A stretch of DNA of 64,000 bases, taken from Gammaproteobacteria bacterium (GTDB lineage Bacteria > Pseudomonadota > Gammaproteobacteria > Steroidobacterales > Woeseiaceae). The position numbers were made by a program, and so were the translations under genes. Positions 58,818-64,000 of this stretch are shown one piece after another (the stretch's first letter is position 1; each line of letters begins with the position of its first letter). The notes beneath the pieces were generated by a model, which saw only the letters and a list, made by a program, of their open reading frames with translations, had not been told where the DNA came from and did no database searches. Location: assembly GCA_029865385.1 (NCBI GenBank), contig JAOUGX010000005.1:25841-89840 (forward strand), given 5' to 3'.

Positions 58818-59696
58818 GTGCCCGAGCTACCGGATATTGACGTATACATCGACAAGCTCGATGAACGCATCAATGGCAGGATACTGAAGCAGATTCGTGT
58901 TGCCACACCCTTTCTCTTGCGTAGCGTCGACCCTCCCTTGTCGCACGCGATCGACAAACGGGTCAGCGGCTTGCGGCGTGTCGGCAAGCGTATCGCCATC
59001 GGACTCGAGGGCGACTACTGGCTGATCCTGCACCTGATGATAGCCGGCCGCCTGCAGTGGCATGATATTCGGCCTGCGCTGAGCGGCCGCAACCGGCTCG
59101 CGTTGTTCGATTTCTCAAACGGATCTTTGTCTTTGACCGAAGCCGGGTCCAAACGCCGGGCATCACTATACCTGGTCCAGGGACGTGAGTCGCTGGACGC
59201 GCACGATCCCGGGGGCATCGAACCACTGATCTGCTCGTTTGAGGAATTTGCCTGGCAACTGACCATCGCGAATCGAACCCTGAAACGTGTACTCACGGAC
59301 CCGTCGCGGTTCTCCGGTATCGGCAATGCCTATTCGGATGAAATTCTGCATGCGGCGAGGCTTTCGCCGATCGCCCTTAGCTGCAAGCTGAACACGGCAG
59401 AACAGAAACGACTGTACGATGCGATGCGAACGGTCCTGCATCAATGGCGAGAACGCCTGCTGGCAGAGACCGGGAACAACTTCCCGTCGAAGGTCAGCGC
59501 ATTCCGCAATGGCATGTCGGTGCATGGACAGTTCGGCAAAGCCTGTCCGGTATGCGGTGCGACGGTACAACGAATTCGTTACAAAAATAATGAGACAAAT
59601 TACTGCCCGCGCTGCCAGACCGGCTCGAAACTGCTGGCTGACCGTGCATTGTCGCGGCTGCTCAAGGCGGACTGGCCGGACCGAATCGAGGACTGA
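58818..59696 (+). CDS. Fpg/Nei-family DNA glycosylase
   Basis: A 292-aa base-excision repair glycosylase/AP lyase. It starts PELPDIDVYIDKLDERI: after removal of the initiator residue, Pro1 and Glu2 are the catalytic pair, but the usual PELPEVE is PELPDID here. The VGKR lysine, HLMIAGRLQW, GIGNAYSDEIL and the zinc finger CPVCGATVQRIRYKNNETNY then CPRC are in place. These changes place it in a Fpg-like subfamily whose base preference is unclear. GTG at 58818 is the start. It lies 34 bp downstream of msrA, so both may belong to an oxidative-damage repair unit. Confidence 0.88.
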   Translation: MPELPDIDVYIDKLDERINGRILKQIRVATPFLLRSVDPPLSHAIDKRVSGLRRVGKRIAIGLEGDYWLILHLMIAGRLQWHDIRPALSGRNRLALFDFSNGSLSLTEAGSKRRASLYLVQGRESLDAHDPGGIEPLICSFEEFAWQLTIANRTLKRVLTDPSRFSGIGNAYSDEILHAARLSPIALSCKLNTAEQKRLYDAMRTVLHQWRERLLAETGNNFPSKVSAFRNGMSVHGQFGKACPVCGATVQRIRYKNNETNYCPRCQTGSKLLADRALSRLLKADWPDRIED

Positions 59697-59774
59697 CAGA
59701 AACTACAGTCGGCCGGTCAATGCAGGTAGTATTCGCCGGAGTCACGACGAATTCTCGCAATCAGGAATATCCAA

Positions 59775-60365
59775 TTGAAAAAAGAGAGCAGGCAAAAGCC
59801 CCGGCGTCCTGGCAGAAAACAGGCTGAGGAGGCAGTGCGCACCTTGCTGCTGTGGGCCGGCGAGGATCCGGCACGCGAAGGACTGACAGACACGCCGAAA
59901 CGCGTGGCCCTTGCATACGAAGACTGGTTCAGCGGCTACAAGGAGGATCCGGTCCGTTACCTGAAACGAACGTTCGAAGAAGTAGAGGGCTACGACGAAA
60001 TGATCGTCCTTCGCGACATCACGTTCGAATCGCACTGCGAACATCACATGGCGCCGATAATCGGCAAGGCACACGTGGGTTACCTGCCGAACGACAAGGT
60101 CGTCGGCATCAGCAAGCTGGCGCGTGTAGTTGAAGCATTCGCTCGGCGATTCCAGGTTCAGGAAAAAATGACCGCACAGATCGCCAATTGCATCAATGAC
60201 GTGCTGGTTCCCAGAGGCGTCGGCGTGGTTATCGAAGCCTCGCACCAGTGCATGACCACTCGTGGTGTGCACAAGTCCGGCGTTTCCATGGTAACCAGCC
60301 AGATGCTCGGCTTGTTTCGCAAGGACGCGCGAACACGTGCCGAATTCCTGCGCATGATCGGCTGA
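59775..60365 (+). CDS. folE: GTP cyclohydrolase I
   Basis: First enzyme of folate and tetrahydrobiopterin synthesis, converting GTP to dihydroneopterin triphosphate. A 196-aa protein with [22 protein letters not shown], then [20 protein letters not shown] (zinc Cys and His), [19 protein letters not shown] and [11 protein letters not shown] with the third zinc ligand. The start appears to be TTG at 59775. It is far from the folK-folB pair and the pteridine reductase in this same window. Confidence 0.96.
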   Translation: MKKESRQKPRRPGRKQAEEAVRTLLLWAGEDPAREGLTDTPKRVALAYEDWFSGYKEDPVRYLKRTFEEVEGYDEMIVLRDITFESHCEHHMAPIIGKAHVGYLPNDKVVGISKLARVVEAFARRFQVQEKMTAQIANCINDVLVPRGVGVVIEASHQCMTTRGVHKSGVSMVTSQMLGLFRKDARTRAEFLRMIG

Positions 60366-60377
60366 TACGTTCCGACA

Positions 60378-61475
60378 ATGTTCAAACGAATCGGGCTCTT
60401 CGTTGCTGCCATATCAGTTCTGGTACTGGCCTATCTGTTGACATGGCCTGTTCCGGTATCGCCGGTCGCATGGGATGCACCGCAAGACCTCGGGCTCGTC
60501 GATCCCTTTGAAGCAAACGACCGGCTTGCGAAGGTCGTGCTCATCGACCTGGGCGAACATGAAAGTCCGGAGGACATTGCCGGACGTGACGGCTTCATCT
60601 ATGCCAGCACCCTCGGTGGAAAAGTCATTCGCATGCGAAACGACGGCAGTGGCCAACAGGTTTTTGCCGACACGGGCGGACGCCCCCTCGGGATCGAATT
60701 CGATCACAAGGGAAATCTTCTGGTTGCCAACGCCCGGCTGGGCCTGCAACAGGTAACAGCTGATGGCGCCGTAACCACACTGCTGGCCGAATCGTCGCCA
60801 GGCGAACCCGTGTATCCGAACGACGTGGCCGTAGCAATGGACGGCCGAATTTACTTCTCGGAATCGAGTAGCAAATTCAGCGGCGCAAAGTATGCAGACT
60901 CGTACGATGCCAGCCTGCTGGCGATCATCGAGCACGGCGGACACGGGCGAATTTTCGAGTTCGACCCGGAGAGCGGCCAGACCCGCGTCATCATGAGCGG
61001 GTTGAACTATGCCAACGGCGTTGCGATCAGCGACGATCAACAGTTTCTGCTGGTCAGTGAGACGGCCGGATACCGAATCTGGCGTCACGCGCTGCAGGGG
61101 CCCGATCGCGGTCAGAGCACCATCGTCCTCGACAACCTTCCGGGATTTCCAGACAACATCAACAACGGACTCAACGGTCGCTTCTGGATAGGTCTTGTTG
61201 CGCCCAGAAACGAACTTGTCGACAGACTATCCGACAAACCATGGGCGAGGAAAGTCATCTTGCGACTGCCGCAGGCCATTCGACCCGCGGCGAAAAAGTC
61301 TTCCCACATCATCGGAATCGACGGAAACGGCACGGTTCTGATGAATCTGCAGGATACGGCAGCAGTGTACCCGTCGATCACCGGCGTCTACGAAACGCGC
61401 GAGGCACTGTTCCTCAGTTCGCTGTTCGGCAACCGCATTGCGCGGCTCGACAAGACGTCACTCGCGGTTAAGTAG
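60378..61475 (+). CDS. SMP-30/strictosidine-synthase-like propeller protein
   Basis: A 365-aa membrane-anchored or exported six-bladed propeller. A hydrophobic N-terminus (IGLFVAAISVLVLAYLLTW) precedes blades with GRPLGIEFDHKGNLLVANA, YPNDVAVAMDGRIYFSESS and NYANGVAISDDQQFLLVSETAG. These match the strictosidine synthase-like/APMAP family (PF03088), whose bacterial members are lactonases or of unknown activity. The start is 12 bp downstream of folE. It converges with the DUF885 gene. Confidence 0.87.
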   Translation: MFKRIGLFVAAISVLVLAYLLTWPVPVSPVAWDAPQDLGLVDPFEANDRLAKVVLIDLGEHESPEDIAGRDGFIYASTLGGKVIRMRNDGSGQQVFADTGGRPLGIEFDHKGNLLVANARLGLQQVTADGAVTTLLAESSPGEPVYPNDVAVAMDGRIYFSESSSKFSGAKYADSYDASLLAIIEHGGHGRIFEFDPESGQTRVIMSGLNYANGVAISDDQQFLLVSETAGYRIWRHALQGPDRGQSTIVLDNLPGFPDNINNGLNGRFWIGLVAPRNELVDRLSDKPWARKVILRLPQAIRPAAKKSSHIIGIDGNGTVLMNLQDTAAVYPSITGVYETREALFLSSLFGNRIARLDKTSLAVK

Positions 61476-61481
61476 CGTAGT

Positions 61482-63209
61482 TTACGGCAATAGCCTGGAA
61501 TCGCCATCGTAGTCCGCTCCGAGCATCTCTTTGCGAATCAGCGGAATCGGCGGCGCGCCATAGCCGAGAAAGCGATCGTGAAACTCGCCCCAGACCTCGC
61601 GCCCGCCCCTGCCCCGAACCCAGTCTGCACGTAGCTTGTTGATCATCAGCTTGCCCAGTGTGTAATTGAGGTATCCGGGATCGTAGGTACCACGAAGCGA
61701 CTGCTGCGTAGCATTACCGAAATCCTGATATGCCTTGTCGATGAACATCTGCCGACTTTCATCTACTGACATGCCTTCGGCATGCAGCCCGATCGCGGAC
61801 AGGTAACGGACGTTTCGCAGCAACGCATTCAGCAACTGGCCGATTCGCACCTCCGGATCCCCGTCGCCGAGGCCGGCGTCCCACATCATCTGTTCCGTGT
61901 AATGCGCCCAACCCTCTGTGAAGGTGTAAGTGCCGAAATGTCGTCCGACGTTATTCTCCGTCCGGTTTGCGTGCAGGAACTGCAAGAAGTGTCCGGGCCA
62001 GACCTCGTGTACCGAAATCGCCAGCAATACGGTTTCGCCGGGCACGTAAGCGCGCTGATCTTCCTCGGACCATTGCGGATCTGCCGGAGCGATGAAATAG
62101 GTGCTCGGCAGGCCGGACTCGTAAGGCCCCGGAATGTTTATGTACGCTGCATTGAACCGTCGATGCGGCGGCGCTTCGTCGACCAACGCATCTTCCGTAC
62201 CCGGGATCGTCACCAACTGCTTGTCTTCGACGAACCTGCGTAAACCCGGTAGCTGCCGGCGTGCGCCTTCGACGGCGCCACCCTCCGGCTTTTTGTTCTG
62301 TACCTGCAGCACGCAGTCCCTGATCTCGCTGCCCGGCGCGTACTCTGCGCAGGCCACTTGCAACGCATCCAGGTTGGCCTGCAGATCGCGTTCGCCGGCC
62401 GCCTTCAGCTCGGCGATGCTCGTCTCCAGACCCTCTTTCGCGCGCAGCATCTCGAGGAAACGCTCGGCGCCCAGCGCATACGCGTCAGTTGCCGAATCCC
62501 GCTGGGAAGCCAGCCAGTCGGCCGACTGCTGCACGGCCGAAATTGCCGCATCATTCGCAGCCCTGAACTCGGCCTGCAGTTCGTCGTTGTCCACTGCTGC
62601 GAAAATTCCGGGCACCGTGTCACGCAGGTACACAATGTATCCGGACAGGATTCCGTGACCGACCTGAACGTACGGCGCCGGCAATGGCAATTGCAGGTTC
62701 AACTTCATCGTATCCAGAAACGCCGGAAGCTGGCTGATGTATTTGGTATACGCAGCAAGCCTCACCTCCAGGGGTGCATACTCCCGGTCTGTATAGACGC
62801 TGGTGCCCAGATGCCGGGAATAAAATATCGGATTGCTGCGAATGAATCCGGAGGTTTCGTAATCGAAAACTTCGCCGTCGATGGCTGCCAGCACGTAGTT
62901 GCGCTCGAAGGCCTGCGAGCCCTTTAGGCCGTCGTAGGCCCGCACTGCCTCACGCGTCTGCCGCAGCCAGCTGACATATGCGTCATTTGCCGCCAGGCTC
63001 ATGTCACGCATCCGGCCATCGTACTCGTGCAGTCCGGCGTTAACCGCAGACTCGGGGTTTCGCCGGTAATACTCGGCGATGGTCACGTTCGCAAATTCCG
63101 CCCATGGCTGTTGCGCCGATTTGGCGGGCTCATCCGTCGCGCGCGAACAGCCGGCAATGGCGCCGGCCGCCAGCACGGTTAACGACGCAATCCGAACGAA
63201 CGTTTTCAT
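61482..63209 (-). CDS. DUF885 metallopeptidase-like lipoprotein
   Basis: A 575-aa predicted lipoprotein (AGAIAGCSRAT, Cys21) of the DUF885 family, which resembles M32-type carboxypeptidases. The zinc-binding HEVWPGHFLQ motif starts at His401, with EGWAHYTEQMMWDAG about 40 residues later supplying the third ligand Glu. The first half is helical. It probably cleaves peptides in the periplasm. Its ATG overlaps the stop of the M49-like gene by 4 nt, so the two form a peptidase pair. Confidence 0.87.
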   Translation of the reverse strand: MKTFVRIASLTVLAAGAIAGCSRATDEPAKSAQQPWAEFANVTIAEYYRRNPESAVNAGLHEYDGRMRDMSLAANDAYVSWLRQTREAVRAYDGLKGSQAFERNYVLAAIDGEVFDYETSGFIRSNPIFYSRHLGTSVYTDREYAPLEVRLAAYTKYISQLPAFLDTMKLNLQLPLPAPYVQVGHGILSGYIVYLRDTVPGIFAAVDNDELQAEFRAANDAAISAVQQSADWLASQRDSATDAYALGAERFLEMLRAKEGLETSIAELKAAGERDLQANLDALQVACAEYAPGSEIRDCVLQVQNKKPEGGAVEGARRQLPGLRRFVEDKQLVTIPGTEDALVDEAPPHRRFNAAYINIPGPYESGLPSTYFIAPADPQWSEEDQRAYVPGETVLLAISVHEVWPGHFLQFLHANRTENNVGRHFGTYTFTEGWAHYTEQMMWDAGLGDGDPEVRIGQLLNALLRNVRYLSAIGLHAEGMSVDESRQMFIDKAYQDFGNATQQSLRGTYDPGYLNYTLGKLMINKLRADWVRGRGGREVWGEFHDRFLGYGAPPIPLIRKEMLGADYDGDSRLLP

Positions 63210-64000
63210 TGCCGTGTTTCTCCTGCCGGTTCGAGACCCAGTTCGGACACGCCCTGGCTAAATACGATGTCCACCGGAATATCCGCATCTGTCAGTCGAT
63301 CAAGGTCCGCCTGCAGGCCGGCACTGATCGTGCCCTTCTCCTTCATCAGCCGGCTTGCGCCCTCGTAGTCGCCGTTACCCTGTAGCGTCAGCAGCAATCT
63401 TGAAAGCGCGGCCATCGCCTCCTGCATACGTTCGAAATTGACGCTATACGTGCCTTTTTCTGCGTCCCGGACGAATGCGCCGTACTCCTCGAAAAAGTTG
63501 AATCGAACCATGTTCGCCTGGCCATGGGCACTGCTCGCACCGAAGCGAATCGAACGGAACAGGCCGGCCATGAAAGTGACGTAATTGTTTCGCAGATCGA
63601 TCTCGCCAAGCTCACCGGCCTCGTGCAGCCGCGTGATCATGTACAGGCCGAGGATATCTGCCTTGCCCTCCTCCATCGGAGATGCTGCATCGAGCAAGGC
63701 TTCGCGAACCGTGCCCTTGCCGTTGACCGTGTTCTTGATACCGAGGCCGTGCGCCACTTCATGAAACATCGTATTGGCGAAGAAAGAATCGAAGTCGACG
63801 TGCCGGCGTTGCGATTCGTCAATCAACACATCGGCTATTGGCTTCAGTATCTTGTCGAATTTCGCCTGCATCGCATTCTTCAGCTGTAAACGCCGCGTTC
63901 CTTTCTGCAACTGCACTTCTTCGTCATTCGGCAGATTGATGGCAATGGTCTTGGAACCCGCGTTGCTGTGCCCGGCGTAGTAGACGACGTCGTAGGCGTT
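63206..64000 (-). CDS. M49-like zinc metallopeptidase, 5' part outside window
   Basis: Open frame of 264 codons plus stop that extends beyond the right edge. The visible part starts within NAYDVVYYAGHSNAGSKTIA, holds the zinc motif FHEVAHGLGIKN, and PMEEGKADILGLYMI about 40 residues later, providing the second Glu. This spacing recalls dipeptidyl-peptidase III (M49)-type enzymes and relatives called Zn-dependent hydrolases. The true N-terminus with signal peptide is not visible. It is coupled to the DUF885 gene by a 4-nt overlap. Confidence 0.78.
   Translation of the reverse strand, partial: NAYDVVYYAGHSNAGSKTIAINLPNDEEVQLQKGTRRLQLKNAMQAKFDKILKPIADVLIDESQRRHVDFDSFFANTMFHEVAHGLGIKNTVNGKGTVREALLDAASPMEEGKADILGLYMITRLHEAGELGEIDLRNNYVTFMAGLFRSIRFGASSAHGQANMVRFNFFEEYGAFVRDAEKGTYSVNFERMQEAMAALSRLLLTLQGNGDYEGASRLMKEKGTISAGLQADLDRLTDADIPVDIVFSQGVSELGLEPAGETRQ

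Noticed and set aside
1..64000. CRISPR arrays, prophage or insertion sequences
   Set aside because: No regularly spaced direct repeats, phage structural genes, integrases or transposases are visible; only small palindromic repeats.

Overview
The window reads as a chromosomal segment of a free-living, aerobic Gram-negative gammaproteobacterium. The evidence is the rpsU-yqeY-dnaG-rpoD block with tsaD, folB and folK divergent to it, a FdxA-type 7Fe ferredoxin, and many lipoproteins, outer-membrane barrels and monohaem c-type proteins. The mix of SMP-30/Yellow-like propellers, DUF885 peptidases and HzsA-related proteins suggests an uncultured-type marine lineage such as Woeseiales; that placement is inference from gene content only.

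Layout. 0-12.3 kb is housekeeping: a partial aminopeptidase, cca, a barrel protein, uppP, a MidA-like methyltransferase, pteridine reductase, folK-folB-tsaD, then rpsU, yqeY, dnaG, rpoD (TTG start) and a CAU tRNA. 12.3-20 kb holds a peptidoglycan-binding protein, a Yip1 protein, ACC deaminase, a palindromic REP pair, an aminotransferase, a haem/propeller lipoprotein and a retropepsin-like lipoprotein. 20-30.5 kb is a minus-strand run: MOSC, LemA, DUF2207, rhomboid, LysE, a 1383-aa hybrid two-component system and a ZU5/Ig lipoprotein.

30.6-42.8 kb is the most unusual part. A minus-strand operon (HzsA-related dihaem lipoprotein, SH3-barrel, barrel lipoprotein, DUF4266, DUF3570) diverges from a plus-strand operon of three exported proteins (monohaem protein, dihaem LamG lipoprotein, Tat-exported DUF1501-like protein). 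The 1.2 kb between them contains a canonical GG-N10-GC sigma-54 promoter. About 150 nt downstream, in a leader of about 410 nt, is an RNA that matches the cyclic-di-GMP-I (GEMM-I) riboswitch at nearly every core position. The simplest reading is that c-di-GMP and a sigma-54 activator jointly control an extracytoplasmic redox or surface system that I cannot match to a described one.

42.9-64 kb is mixed metabolism and envelope genes: a Trm112-like zinc-ribbon methyltransferase, HSL esterase with fdxA, imine-reductase-like enzyme, Nudix-MBL pair, sirtuin-rhomboid pair, Yellow/MRJP protein, MscS, CDF transporter, radical SAM protein, TPR/TonB-like protein with M23 peptidase, MsrA, Fpg-like glycosylase, FolE, strictosidine-synthase-like protein, DUF885 peptidase and a partial M49-like metallopeptidase. 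Three folate/pterin steps (FolE, FolB, FolK) and a pteridine reductase lie in the window, but folE is 54 kb from the others. No CRISPR array, prophage or intact transposase was seen.
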